Below, piece after piece: positions 12,540 to 22,450 of a stretch of DNA of 39,412 nucleotides. Position 1 is the first letter of the stretch. Every line of letters begins with the position of its first letter. The stretch lies in the IMG/VR virus record IMGVR_UViG_3300046777_001349, positions 1-39,412 of that record. One strand, given 5' to 3'. The stretch is from a virus. The translations under genes and the position numbers were made by a program. Under the pieces are notes generated by a model that ran no database searches, was not told the DNA's origin, and was given only the letters and a program-made list of their open reading frames with translations.

Positions 12540-15500
12540 GAAAAACAATTCAGCAACTAGAAGCAGAAGCGCGTGAAGCAGAACTAGTTCAACAAAAAAG
12601 AACAGAATACGCAAACAAATTTACCGCAGACCATGCTGAGCGTTTAGCAAAAGCAACATATGGTGGTTATTACACAAACCCAGAAATCACCGCAGCAGTT
12701 GGTTTATCAGACATCCCAATCGACACTCAACCAATTCACCTAAACGCACAAAAGCAAGCATTAGCACACAGCGATGCGTTGCGTAGCAGAACCAATATTG
12801 CTACTGAAGTAAAACCGTCAACACAAAAACCATCTGACAACTTCACCATCTACGACTTGTTGCGTATGGACCCTCGTGAACTTGCTGTACGCCACGACCA
12901 TCAGCCAGATTGGTGGGACAAAGTAGACCCAGTAGACCCAGCATCAGGTTTGAACTGGCGAGCAATACCAATCCCAGTAGTCAAAGAAGCAAAAGACTTG
13001 ATGAACCTGCCAGAAGCACAAGTCATCAAACTATATCTATCAAATCCTGACGGATGGTTGAAAATCCCAGGCATGGCAGATTCTGTCAAAGCACAAGACC
13101 TAGACCCAACAATTAAACCTGGCGACAAACGTTATGGCGAATGGATACCAACTGGTTCCGATGCACAAAAAAACATAACAGCCAAATTCAAAATACTTGA
13201 CCAAATCATGTGGGCTAATAACCCAATGAAAGACCGTCCTCAAGGCGCATTGGAAATTGCTGGCGCAACACTCATGGCTGATTTCCAAACAGCAGCAGGA
13301 GTAACCGCAGGTGTTGTATCAGTACCATTTAAAACACTTGGTTTCTTCACGCCAGACCATATCGGTCCTGCAGGTGGATTTAAAATTGAAGCAGCTGGCG
13401 TAACTATTCCGTCGCGTATCAGCATCAAAGACATCGTTGGTAAACCAGTAAGAGGAACAACAAAAGCGGTTGTAGCAGGTCTTCAAGGTGGCGGACAAAT
13501 TCTTAAAAACACCCTTGAATATGTAGCAACACACCAAGGCGGAACAATCGGCACGTTTACCGTGATGAACCCGAACTGGGAAGATTACAAAAAGACCGTA
13601 ATCGAAGGCAACATAATTACCCAGATTCTCAAATCAGCTGTAACGGAAGGACGGCTAGACCTTGGTGCTGGATTCTTCCCTGAAGGACAAATCCTCGAAC
13701 GAGCACGCCAAGCACACGACGCTGGTCTACCAAAAATCGAAGGCAAAACTTGGACTGCTGGACGCGCACTAACCGAACCACTCATCAAAGAAAACTACAT
13801 TGACCGCAACGGTTACGCCGCACAAGTCTTGTCAGGCATTGCTGATGGTGTGTTTACCGCAGGCACCGACTTAACAATGTATGTCAACCCAGTTAAATCA
13901 TTATCAAAATTATTTAACATTGAAGATGTCGCGGCAACAACTCTACTTAAAGGTAGAGCAGCAGACATTGTTCGCAAAAACTGGGCTTTAAAACGTCAAA
14001 CAGCAGGACTATCAACCGTACCTAAAGAAATAATCGAAATGCCATGGGGGGCAGTAGACGAACCAGGTGCTGTTAAAGAATTATTTGGCATGCTCCCACC
14101 TGGAACAAAATTCCCAGATGACGCAGAAGCGTTAGCGCAAGCAATGGCAGACGAAGCAATGGCAGGGAAATCGCTAGCTGCACTTGACTCACCGCCACCA
14201 GTTGTATACCGACCACCATCAAACAGTCTTGATTCGGTCAAATCTACATTTGGTTTGACGAAAACAGCTGATGGTAGTTACAGATTTGACCCAATGAAAA
14301 TTGATGAAATGCCGTTCACCCGTGATGGTCAAATCACCTTAAAAAAACTTTCTTCATTTAAAAACTCTGGCGAACTTTACGACTATTTCTTGGGCAAGAT
14401 ACCTATCGGTGCTGCAGTAAAAATACAAGAAGTCGTAGATGCTGCTGCGAAAGCTGGCAAAGCAGTTAACACCGATGACATTTTTACGGTTATCAGAGAA
14501 GCCGTACTGTCTGGCGACCCGTTCTACAACATCAGAGAAGTACCTGGAGTTATCAAAAGTTGGACTACACAAACTGGTCCACGAATCGCCCAATGGGCAT
14601 CAGGGAAAACACGCCAATTTGCCACAATGCCAGGAACAACATTCTTCTCATTTGATGACCCAATGAATTCAATTAAAGACATGAACAACCTCATGATTAC
14701 CATGAAAGTTCCTGTAGCAGAACGACACAACATGCTTAGCTCTGCAATGAAAGCAGTAGTAAACGGTGAAATCGGCAAACGTTTTGATTTGTCTAAGCAA
14801 TGGATGGCAACCATGCTTTCGTCGCCATTGACTAAAAATAATGTTCCACAAGAATGGATTGAAAAACTTGTTAAATATAAGGGCGACACAGACGAAATCG
14901 CTCAGTGGACATGGGATGCTATGGGTGAAGGTTACCCAGCGTCATGGCTTGCAGATGGAAGCGGTGACGTAATCCGTTCAACTGACATGATTCCTAAAGG
15001 TTTCATGATGGTCCACCCAGAACAACTGAAACAAGTGATTCGCGAAACCACAAACCTTTGGGAAGTATTTGCCCCATTCAGAGGAAACCCTGCAACAGAA
15101 AAATTATTAAAATCTACTCTTTTAGATGAACTTGAAAAAATTCAAGTTAGATGGATGAAGCCAGTTGCATTAGGCGCACCATTCCCAATTCGAATGTTAA
15201 CCAGAATTATCCCAGACGAACTACTGCGCGTTGCAGTTGCTGAAGGATTAAGCATTAGTTCCTTGAAAGCATTGATGGCTAGTGGTCATGTAAACATGAG
15301 TACGTTTGGTGTTGAGATTAAAACTGCAAAAGAAATAGCAAAACTTGAACCATTAGTAGAACGAATTGATGATTTGCAAGCTGGCTTGAAAGCAGCCCAG
15401 GCAGCAAATGATGCAACGGAAATAGCAAAATTCACAGATTTGATTGCTGCATTTACTGCAAAAAATGGTACGAAAAAAGAACTTTTAGACCAAATTGCTT

Positions 15501-18115
15501 TATTCGAAGAGCGCATTGCACAGTCACTTCCAGGCACAGGGAGAAACGTAACACAGATAGCTAAAGGTTTGATGGCTGATGAATTAGCAGACCAAAGTGT
15601 TTTGAATTATGTTCGCCAAATGCGTGGAAATGCAACAAAAGATATTGCTTACGATGTTGCTGGTAACCCAGTCATTAACCCAAAGAGCGCAAAAAACGTC
15701 AACTGGGTTAAAGGTACTGCTCGCGACATTGTTCAAATGTCAGAAACCCCAGAGTACCAAGAAGTTGCAAAAGCAATGCTGGCTGGTGGTTCCGACGCAG
15801 TATTGCAATTACCAAACAGATTCTTGTCTGGAGACCTAAAGCCAGTATTTGAAAAAATTTGGGAGAAAGCACTTAAAACACAAGGTGTTAACGGGATGAG
15901 CAAACTAACCCCATTAACATCTGTCGAAGGAAACTCTGCCTGGATTTACACAATTTATAACGACATCCTTACCCGTACTGGTGGGGATAGAACAGCTATT
16001 GGTGCAATTGCTACTGGCAAACTTGGTGTAGAAAAAATTATTGACAATAGCGGATGGAAAGTAAAAACTTCAACCGTTATCAACGTGTACGAACCAACAA
16101 CAAACTTTAATAACTGGGTCCGTGACAATTTATTACAAAACCCAAATACCGCAAAAGTTGTGCCATTTGCTGCTACCGAAGCAACAGAAGCAGTTCTTCG
16201 CCGTGAACGTCTATTTACTAAAGGTTTCAATCTGTATCGTAATGCTTCAGCAAAATATGCTCGTGGACCTTACTGGGAATACAACAAGTGGAAACGAATC
16301 CTTGAACTAATTCCAGCAATGGACCCGCAAGAAGCACAAAAAATGATGGACGCACTTGATGCAAGCAAGGCTGCTGACTGGATTAAAGACGGCGTTCGTG
16401 CTGAACTTCCACGCGCAGCAGGAACAGCAACACGCAAACAAGTAGAACTTTTAGGCGACATGTTTGGCAGCCAACAAGTTGATGACTTGCTATACAACTC
16501 TTCAAAGCGTTCATATTTTGGTTCACGCCATTCTCTACTCTTTGGGTTCTTTGACGCTTGGAAAGAACAATGGAGCGTTTGGGGAAGGCTCATGGCAGAA
16601 AATCCACAAATGCTAGAAGTTGCTCGACAAACCAAAGAAGGTTTGATGGGTGCAGAACTTCCAGGTTGGGCTGGCGGACAAGACGGACGAGGAATCATCT
16701 TTACCGACGAAGATACGGGTCAACAAGCAGTAGCACTTCCATTCTCACGCGAAGTGTATTCAATGCTCGGACTCAACGCAGAAGAACGAATCCAAACAAA
16801 AAACCTAACCATGCTCGGTTCTGCTGTACCAGGATTTTTTGGTTTTGGTGCAATGGTTATGGACTCGATTTTTCCTAAATCCCAAGCGTATGCAAGCCTT
16901 AGAGAAACGGTTTTCCCGTTCGGTGACCCACAAGCACGAACCAAAATAGCAGACTATTTAGTTCCTGCATGGGGACAAGGAATGATTGGCGCGGCAACAT
17001 CTGCTGCGCGTGGTGGAACAACATTCGATTTATTTACAAACATACAAGCATTGGCATCAACAGAAACAAATGACAGCATCCGCGCATCCACACTCAATGC
17101 TGTACTAACTAACATTGCGTCAAACAGAAACGGTGTTCCAGTAACCGAACAAGAACGCGAAGCAATTCTCAATGATGCTGTCAATAAAACTGATGCTCTA
17201 TTAGCAATAAAATCATTCTTCAAAATATTGCTTCCAGGTGCATCAATGACCAAATACTTCACCGAAGTAGACGGCGGCAACGTTACAACAGGCATGGCAA
17301 TGGACGAACTTCGCACCATGACCGACACCGCCATCAAAAACGGTGGAACATACACCGATGGTGTAGCACAGTTCCTTGGTAAATACGGTCCTGACGCATG
17401 GGTATTCCTTGCTGGCGGAACAAACGCGATGCCTGGTCTTGCACCAACTAAAGAATTTGCAGAATGGACACGCTCAAACGGCGAACTCCTAAAAAAATAC
17501 CCGCTAGTAGCTGGCTACCTTGGACCACAAGGCGGAGAGTTTGACCTTAAAGCCTATTCATCACAAAGTGCTATTGGTTTACGCACTCCACGCGACATCG
17601 AATCACGCCAAGAAAAAGCTTTAAACAGCATGGCTTGGAGTGCATACAACTACAAGAAAGACCAATACATCAAATTCGGTATTCAGCAAGGCTTTACCCC
17701 TGAACAAATCACACGTTCAGAAGACTATAAAGCCGACATGAAAGCCTATGCGGATACCCTTAAAAAGCAGTTCCCAATGTGGAATCCAGCAGCAACCAGC
17801 GGTGAACGCGAACGCGAACTAGTTAATGAGATTCGCCAGATAACCAAAATGGTTGAGGACAAAAAAGTTTTGGCTACCCCAACTGGCAAAGCCTTGAAAC
17901 TTTATTGGGATTACAGAACAGCACAAGTTAATGCTGTTACATCACAAGACCCTGCTTTATCTAACGATAGTTGGCGTAAAACAAAAGGCGGTTCCGCTCT
18001 CCGTCAGGCTCTTTACGACACTGGTTATGGTCTAGCAGAAAAGTATCCAGAGTTTGCTGCCCTATGGGAAAATGTATTATCTAGAGAGTTCGAACCACCA
18101 GAAATAGGAATGTAA
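12536..18115 (+). CDS. Giant (1,859-residue) probable internal virion / ejection protein
   Basis: It occupies 14% of the genome, between portal and scaffold, where podoviruses keep internal-core or ejection proteins. The N-terminus is a coiled-coil-like helix (IQQLEAEAREAELVQQK). The body is largely helical with moderately hydrophobic Ala/Gly segments and another strong coiled-coil region around residues 930-1010 (repeated Ala/Lys/Glu helices). There is no signal peptide and no motif I can assign to a lytic enzyme or polymerase. It is not a convincing tape measure: wrong position and no tail-tube genes nearby. The best analogy is a T7 gp16-like protein by size and context only. Confidence 0.8.
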   Translation: MRKTIQQLEAEAREAELVQQKRTEYANKFTADHAERLAKATYGGYYTNPEITAAVGLSDIPIDTQPIHLNAQKQALAHSDALRSRTNIATEVKPSTQKPSDNFTIYDLLRMDPRELAVRHDHQPDWWDKVDPVDPASGLNWRAIPIPVVKEAKDLMNLPEAQVIKLYLSNPDGWLKIPGMADSVKAQDLDPTIKPGDKRYGEWIPTGSDAQKNITAKFKILDQIMWANNPMKDRPQGALEIAGATLMADFQTAAGVTAGVVSVPFKTLGFFTPDHIGPAGGFKIEAAGVTIPSRISIKDIVGKPVRGTTKAVVAGLQGGGQILKNTLEYVATHQGGTIGTFTVMNPNWEDYKKTVIEGNIITQILKSAVTEGRLDLGAGFFPEGQILERARQAHDAGLPKIEGKTWTAGRALTEPLIKENYIDRNGYAAQVLSGIADGVFTAGTDLTMYVNPVKSLSKLFNIEDVAATTLLKGRAADIVRKNWALKRQTAGLSTVPKEIIEMPWGAVDEPGAVKELFGMLPPGTKFPDDAEALAQAMADEAMAGKSLAALDSPPPVVYRPPSNSLDSVKSTFGLTKTADGSYRFDPMKIDEMPFTRDGQITLKKLSSFKNSGELYDYFLGKIPIGAAVKIQEVVDAAAKAGKAVNTDDIFTVIREAVLSGDPFYNIREVPGVIKSWTTQTGPRIAQWASGKTRQFATMPGTTFFSFDDPMNSIKDMNNLMITMKVPVAERHNMLSSAMKAVVNGEIGKRFDLSKQWMATMLSSPLTKNNVPQEWIEKLVKYKGDTDEIAQWTWDAMGEGYPASWLADGSGDVIRSTDMIPKGFMMVHPEQLKQVIRETTNLWEVFAPFRGNPATEKLLKSTLLDELEKIQVRWMKPVALGAPFPIRMLTRIIPDELLRVAVAEGLSISSLKALMASGHVNMSTFGVEIKTAKEIAKLEPLVERIDDLQAGLKAAQAANDATEIAKFTDLIAAFTAKNGTKKELLDQIALFEERIAQSLPGTGRNVTQIAKGLMADELADQSVLNYVRQMRGNATKDIAYDVAGNPVINPKSAKNVNWVKGTARDIVQMSETPEYQEVAKAMLAGGSDAVLQLPNRFLSGDLKPVFEKIWEKALKTQGVNGMSKLTPLTSVEGNSAWIYTIYNDILTRTGGDRTAIGAIATGKLGVEKIIDNSGWKVKTSTVINVYEPTTNFNNWVRDNLLQNPNTAKVVPFAATEATEAVLRRERLFTKGFNLYRNASAKYARGPYWEYNKWKRILELIPAMDPQEAQKMMDALDASKAADWIKDGVRAELPRAAGTATRKQVELLGDMFGSQQVDDLLYNSSKRSYFGSRHSLLFGFFDAWKEQWSVWGRLMAENPQMLEVARQTKEGLMGAELPGWAGGQDGRGIIFTDEDTGQQAVALPFSREVYSMLGLNAEERIQTKNLTMLGSAVPGFFGFGAMVMDSIFPKSQAYASLRETVFPFGDPQARTKIADYLVPAWGQGMIGAATSAARGGTTFDLFTNIQALASTETNDSIRASTLNAVLTNIASNRNGVPVTEQEREAILNDAVNKTDALLAIKSFFKILLPGASMTKYFTEVDGGNVTTGMAMDELRTMTDTAIKNGGTYTDGVAQFLGKYGPDAWVFLAGGTNAMPGLAPTKEFAEWTRSNGELLKKYPLVAGYLGPQGGEFDLKAYSSQSAIGLRTPRDIESRQEKALNSMAWSAYNYKKDQYIKFGIQQGFTPEQITRSEDYKADMKAYADTLKKQFPMWNPAATSGERERELVNEIRQITKMVEDKKVLATPTGKALKLYWDYRTAQVNAVTSQDPALSNDSWRKTKGGSALRQALYDTGYGLAEKYPEFAALWENVLSREFEPPEIGM

Positions 18116-18117
18116 TC

Positions 18118-18834
18118 ATGGCTGATTGTCCAGACGGATATGTAAAAAACCCAGTAACAGGTAAATGTGACCCTATTGTAACTGCAACCCCAGCTACCGA
18201 TGGCTCACCTTTAGGCGGTATCGACCCAAACTATAAAATACCAACAACATGGGGAACAGTAGATAAACCATACACATTCACAACAAATGACATCAACATC
18301 ATTTATAAAATCTCCACTGACAAACTCACCTCATACCAAGATTTGTTGAAAAAAGCAGTACCTGGATATATCCCATCGAGCGGCAACCGTTCCGACCCTC
18401 GCTTGAAGTCAGCGTTTTCTAAAGCCCTAACCCAAATCAATCTCATCAACTCTGACCCTGCCAGCCCATTGCGTGGTAAATCATTAGACGAAGCATTGGC
18501 ATATCTATCAAAGAACCCAGTCCCAGCGCAAGGCGGCGGACTTAAAACATTCCGTCTCAACGACCCTGACACCTTGAAAAAAGCATTTGAAGGTGGCGCA
18601 CAATCAGCACTAGGTCGCACCTTGTCTGAGCAGGAAATGAACAAACTGGTACAGGCATATAACCAACTTGACAAGCAATATCAGATGGGTGCTGCAACAG
18701 GTGGAACTATCACTCAGCCACCTTCTGCTGAGGTTTTTGCTGCAACACAAGCAGAGAAAATCGCACCAGCGGAAGCTGAAGCATATGACTATTCCTCATA
18801 TATTGGCGCATTATCTGACTGGATGCAAGGATAA
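18118..18834 (+). CDS. Probable internal virion protein with Cys-containing N-terminal knot
   Basis: 238 residues. It starts CPDGYVKNPVTGKCDP, a short Cys-bracketed motif also seen at the front of other phage structural proteins. It continues with FTTNDINIIYKISTDKLTSYQ and a helical C-terminal half (ALGRTLSEQEMNKLVQAYNQ) ending SYIGALSDWMQG. The latter part looks like a repeated small helical domain of internal proteins in short-tailed phages. It lies between the giant protein and another internal-protein candidate, two bases after the former. Confidence 0.65.
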   Translation: MADCPDGYVKNPVTGKCDPIVTATPATDGSPLGGIDPNYKIPTTWGTVDKPYTFTTNDINIIYKISTDKLTSYQDLLKKAVPGYIPSSGNRSDPRLKSAFSKALTQINLINSDPASPLRGKSLDEALAYLSKNPVPAQGGGLKTFRLNDPDTLKKAFEGGAQSALGRTLSEQEMNKLVQAYNQLDKQYQMGAATGGTITQPPSAEVFAATQAEKIAPAEAEAYDYSSYIGALSDWMQG

Positions 18835-18836
18835 CC

Positions 18837-19772
18837 ATGGCAACTGACACCACAACCAAAGAAGAAAAAGTACCAGTAAAAGGCACACCAGCCTGGTTTC
18901 AATATGCCAAAGAACAATACGGATGGGTAGCAGACCTATACCAATCTGTTGGCGAACTACAGACAATCATTGACCAAGCAGTAAAAGAGAAATGGACCAA
19001 AGACCGTTTCCTTAATACCGTTCAATCGACACAGTGGGCGCGAACAAAAGATGCTAAAGAACGTGCATTTATTGAAAAGCAAAACAGTGACCCAACCACG
19101 CTTGCTAATGACATCAACGCTAAACAGTTTGAAATCGAAACCTATATTGGCAAGCAAGGCTATTCGCTAGATGCAACCGCTCTCAAAAATCTTGCAACAC
19201 AAGCCGTCAAATACGGTTGGGATACCAATGAAACCGCACGTTATGTTGGTGCAGAGGTTGCTAAAACTGGTAAAACCCCTGGCGGTGTAGCAGGTGAAGC
19301 AGCCACTAAAGGTCTAGACGCTGCAACTGTTCGCCAATATGCAATCGATTACGGTCTAAAACTAGACGATGCAACAGTCAACGCATATGCACAGAACCTG
19401 ATTATGAAGACGATGACTCCTGAGCAGGTTAAAGAGATGATGCGTCGTGACGCAGAGAATCTGTACCCTGCGTTGAAAGGACAGTTGGATGCTGGTCGTA
19501 CTGTCGCACAAGCAACAGCAACCTATCGTGCTATTGCAGCAAGCGTATTGAACATTGACCCGTACACGGTTGACTTTACGGATGCCAACAAGTGGGGGCG
19601 TTTGCTTTCATACCAAGACCCAAACACAAACGAAACTCGTTTAATGAATGGTACGGAGTGGGGCAAGTTCTTGCGTACGCTTCCTGAGTGGCAGGTAACT
19701 GATGAAGCTAAGACGCTTTATCGTGATGTGGCTTCTACAATTACTAGAGGATTTGGAGTGGTACGAGGATGA
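18837..19772 (+). CDS. Probable internal virion protein, helical
   Basis: 311 residues, mainly alpha-helical. TPAWFQYAKEQYGWVADLYQS, then repeats of short helical units around Gln-Tyr-Gly motifs (AVKYGWDTNETARYVGAEV; AIDYGLKLDDATVNAYAQN), suggest a tandem helical-repeat architecture. AAGGATAACC before the ATG is an acceptable ribosome site. The stop overlaps the next start (ATGA). It is grouped with its neighbours as core/ejection proteins by position; no biochemical motif is seen. Confidence 0.65.
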   Translation: MATDTTTKEEKVPVKGTPAWFQYAKEQYGWVADLYQSVGELQTIIDQAVKEKWTKDRFLNTVQSTQWARTKDAKERAFIEKQNSDPTTLANDINAKQFEIETYIGKQGYSLDATALKNLATQAVKYGWDTNETARYVGAEVAKTGKTPGGVAGEAATKGLDAATVRQYAIDYGLKLDDATVNAYAQNLIMKTMTPEQVKEMMRRDAENLYPALKGQLDAGRTVAQATATYRAIAASVLNIDPYTVDFTDANKWGRLLSYQDPNTNETRLMNGTEWGKFLRTLPEWQVTDEAKTLYRDVASTITRGFGVVRG

Positions 19773-20803
19773 GCAACATATTTGGTGTACAAGAACGAAT
19801 GGCTGACATGGGTGGGGTTGGTCCGACACAGGCTGAACTTCAACAACAGTCAAATGCTCTTTATGATTTTCGTAATAGTTTTTTAGTAGAACAACCACCA
19901 GTAGGTCCAGAAATCCCTACGCAGACATACACACCAGTAACACCATCAACCCCGACCGTGTTACCTGTCGGTAACGCTGCATCAGATGAACTCAAAGCCG
20001 TGCTTCGCCGTTATGGTCTTGAAGGACTGTTCGAATCTTTGAATCAGGCTGTTATGGCTGACACCACATTGGTCCGTAACGCTGATGCTCTGTTCGGTTC
20101 TATCCGTGAAACACCAATCTATAAAGAACGGTTCAAGGGTAATGCTGAGCGTGTGAAGAAAGGTTTGCCTGAGCTTTCTGAGGCTGAGTACATCAACCAG
20201 GAATTGTCATACAAAACAAACTTGAAGAACCTTGGCATGCCAAAAGGTTTCTACGACACCCAAGAAGCCTTCGCCAACTTCATCGCAAACGACATCTCCC
20301 CAGTCGAACTAGCCCAAAGAATACAACAAGGGTATAACGCAGTAACCCAAGCCAGCCCAGAAGTAGTCACCCAACTAAAGCGAATGGTCCCAGACCTCAC
20401 CGACGGTGACATCGCCGCCTACTTCCTAGACCCAGTTAAATCAGGTCAGGAAATCGAACGCAAAGCCCGTGCTGCACAAATCGCTGCAGCAGGCGTAACC
20501 CAAGGCGGAATACAAATCACAACCGCACAAGCAGAACAATTAGCACGACAAGGTGTAACCGCAGAACAAGCACAACAAGGTTTCACCCAAATTGGACAAC
20601 AACAAGAACTATTCCAAACAAACCTCCTAGGTGAACAAGCACTCACCCAAGAAGAAATGATTTCAGGAGTACTCACCAACGAACAAGCCGCAGCACAACG
20701 AATCGCACGACGACGACGAGGACGCACCGCAGCATTTGAAACAGGCGGCGGATTCGCAGGACAAGGCGGACAACAGACAGGACTCACCACAGTCGGCATG
20801 TAA
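19769..20803 (+). CDS. Probable internal virion protein with Arg-rich C-terminus
   Basis: 344 residues. A Pro/Thr-rich linker (QTYTPVTPSTPTVLPVG) separates an N-terminal helix from a helical body (DELKAVLRRYGLEGLFESL, then NFIANDISPVELAQRI). The C-terminus has a Gln/Ala region, an RRRRGR basic patch and a Gly-rich tail, as in proteins that contact packaged DNA. The first ~450 bases use G/T-ending codons and the rest A/C-ending codons, a visible join. It is the last gene before the scaffold. Confidence 0.65.
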   Translation: MSNIFGVQERMADMGGVGPTQAELQQQSNALYDFRNSFLVEQPPVGPEIPTQTYTPVTPSTPTVLPVGNAASDELKAVLRRYGLEGLFESLNQAVMADTTLVRNADALFGSIRETPIYKERFKGNAERVKKGLPELSEAEYINQELSYKTNLKNLGMPKGFYDTQEAFANFIANDISPVELAQRIQQGYNAVTQASPEVVTQLKRMVPDLTDGDIAAYFLDPVKSGQEIERKARAAQIAAAGVTQGGIQITTAQAEQLARQGVTAEQAQQGFTQIGQQQELFQTNLLGEQALTQEEMISGVLTNEQAAAQRIARRRRGRTAAFETGGGFAGQGGQQTGLTTVGM

Positions 20804-20805
20804 TG

Positions 20806-20814
20806 TGTTATAGT
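20806..20814 (+). promoter_or_regulatory. Candidate extended -10 promoter before scaffold/capsid
   Basis: TGTTATAGT is an extended -10 (TG-n-TATAAT with one mismatch) in the 121-nt gap before the scaffold gene, followed at 20827-20848 by a small CACGG/CCGTG hairpin. No good -35 is visible. It would boost capsid and scaffold synthesis. Confidence 0.35.
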
Positions 20815-20924
20815 TCGTAATACCTTCACGGGCAACCCCCGAACCGTGCGGAGCAATAGGGGTGACAAATCAACAGCAGCCATCACTACCCTCCAGAGTG
20901 ATGTGGGCAAAAGGAGAGTGCCAT

Positions 20925-21374
20925 ATGTCAGATATTGACAACTACGACAGCGAAGACCAGATGGAAGAAAACCGAAACCCTGTTAGGGCGAGGATGAAAC
21001 AACTGGAAAAAGAAAACGCAGAAGCCAAACGGCTACTCGCGGAAGCTGAAGCAGCCAAACGAGAACTAGCATTTGTGAAAGCAGGCATCGACCTGAGCGC
21101 ACCAGTGACAAAGTATTTCGTCAAAGGCTACGACGGTGAACTTTCTCCAGAAGCCATCAGACAAGCTGCAGTGGAAGCACAATTGATTAGTCCCCCAGAA
21201 CCAAGCCCGTTAGTGGAAGAAGCACAAGCTTGGAACCGAACAGCAAAAATTGCTGCAGGTTCACAAACCGCTCAACCACCAATCGATTGGAACCGCAGAC
21301 TACAAGAAGCGCGGAATCCACAAGAAGTAGACGCAATTTTGGCAGAGGCACGAATAGCACTAGGAAATTCATAA
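20925..21374 (+). CDS. Scaffolding protein (probable)
   Basis: 149 residues from the ATG at 20925, preceded by AAAAGGAGAG; the upstream in-frame ATG at 20862 has no ribosome site. It is highly charged, with a continuous coiled coil (ARMKQLEKENAEAKRLLAEA, then EAAKRELAFVKAG) and a helical, Pro-containing C-terminal half. It sits directly before the major capsid gene. Size, charge, helicity and position are the classic scaffold signature. It would guide procapsid assembly and then leave; no protease gene is seen nearby. Confidence 0.8.
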   Translation: MSDIDNYDSEDQMEENRNPVRARMKQLEKENAEAKRLLAEAEAAKRELAFVKAGIDLSAPVTKYFVKGYDGELSPEAIRQAAVEAQLISPPEPSPLVEEAQAWNRTAKIAAGSQTAQPPIDWNRRLQEARNPQEVDAILAEARIALGNS

Positions 21375-21400
21375 ACCTCTAAACCAAAGGAAAAATTAAA

Positions 21401-22369
21401 ATGGCAGGCGAAACCCAACTCTCGTCACTGTCCGTAGACCAGGTAGCGTTTGACCGTCTCGCGTATTTCGCGTTGCGTTCAGAACTCTTGTTCGACCAAG
21501 CAGCTGACGTACAACCAGTAGCACAGGCAATGCCAGGAACTGGCGTAACATTCACCATCTTCAGCGACATTGCAGCAGCAACGTCAACGTTGAACGAAGT
21601 TACCGACGTAACCCCAACCGCATTGTCCGACAGCCAAGTAACCGTAACCCTCAACGAATACGGTAACGCAGTAGTAACCACCGCCAAGTTGCGTGGAACA
21701 GCGTTCTTGGATGTTGACTCAGCAGCAGCAAACATCATCGGTTACAACGCAGGTGACTCAATGGACCAAGTAGTCCGTGACGTTCTTGCTGGCGGAACCA
21801 ACGTTGTTTATGCAGGTGGCGGTTCAACAACCCCAACCAGCCGTGTAACGGTACAGGCAGAAGACGTAATCGAAGCCAACGACGTACGCAAAGTAGTTGC
21901 ACAACTCCGTGCAGCAAACGTTGCAACGTTCAACGGCTCATACATGGGATTCATTCACCCAGACGTATCGTACGACTTCCGTTCAGCAACCGACGCAGCA
22001 GCATGGCGTACCCCAGCGAACTACGTTGACCCAACGGGAATCTACAACGGCGAAATCGGCTTGTTCGAATCCGTACGTTTCATCGAAACCCCACGAGCCA
22101 AGGTATGGACTGACGCATCGAACGGAACCAGCACCACAGGTGCAGTTGACGTTTATGCTACGCACATCATGGGTCGTCAGGCTCTTGCTAAGGCGTTCAG
22201 CTCACAGGACGGCAACGGTGCAGTACCGAAGATTGTCCGCGGCAACGTAACCGACCTCCTCATGCGCTTGCAGCCATTGGGTTGGTACTGGTTGGGTGGC
22301 TACGGTCGATTCCGCGAAGCATCATTGCGTCGCATTGAATCAGCATCGTCAATTGCAACCAACGTCTAA
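21401..22369 (+). CDS. Major capsid protein, N4-gp56 family
   Basis: 322 residues with a clear AAAGGA upstream. GETQLSSLSVDQVAFDRLAY at the N-terminus, a TFTIFSDIAAATSTLNEVTD segment, TALSDSQVTVTLNEYGNAV and the C-terminal LQPLGWYWLGGYGRFREASL are characteristic of N4-gp56-type HK97-fold capsid proteins of actinophages. It will be the most abundant virion protein. A strong intrinsic terminator follows at 22388. Confidence 0.93.
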   Translation: MAGETQLSSLSVDQVAFDRLAYFALRSELLFDQAADVQPVAQAMPGTGVTFTIFSDIAAATSTLNEVTDVTPTALSDSQVTVTLNEYGNAVVTTAKLRGTAFLDVDSAAANIIGYNAGDSMDQVVRDVLAGGTNVVYAGGGSTTPTSRVTVQAEDVIEANDVRKVVAQLRAANVATFNGSYMGFIHPDVSYDFRSATDAAAWRTPANYVDPTGIYNGEIGLFESVRFIETPRAKVWTDASNGTSTTGAVDVYATHIMGRQALAKAFSSQDGNGAVPKIVRGNVTDLLMRLQPLGWYWLGGYGRFREASLRRIESASSIATNV

Positions 22370-22387
22370 TTAACTAGACAAGGCTTT

Positions 22388-22420
22388 AGCCCCCTGCTTC
22401 GGCGGGGGGCTTTTGCTTTT
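22388..22420 (+). terminator. Strong intrinsic terminator after the capsid gene
   Basis: A 10-bp stem, AGCCCCCTGC (22388-22397) with GCGGGGGGCT (22402-22411), closed by a TTCG tetraloop with one G-T pair, is followed by TTTTGCTTTT. It is a textbook Rho-independent terminator and probably separates high-level capsid expression from tail genes. Confidence 0.93.
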
Positions 22421-22428
22421 GGTATAGT
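22420..22428 (+). promoter_or_regulatory. Candidate extended -10 promoter for the tail-fibre block
   Basis: TGGTATAGT directly after the capsid terminator has the TG-n extension and a one-mismatch -10, and the next ATG is 22 nt away. The -35 position falls in the terminator stem and is not conserved. The same TATAGT hexamer occurs at 20809 and 10272 in other gaps. Confidence 0.4.
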
Positions 22429-22450
22429 CTTATGACACGAAAGGTTTACA

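Noticed and set aside
12536-18115. Tape-measure protein
   Set aside because: It lies before the scaffold and capsid genes, with no tail-tube or assembly-chaperone frameshift genes beside it; an internal virion protein fits better.
20446-20910. 154-codon antisense frame under the internal-protein gene and scaffold leader
   Set aside because: Cys/Ala/Pro-rich shadow of an Ala/Gln-rich gene on the other strand.
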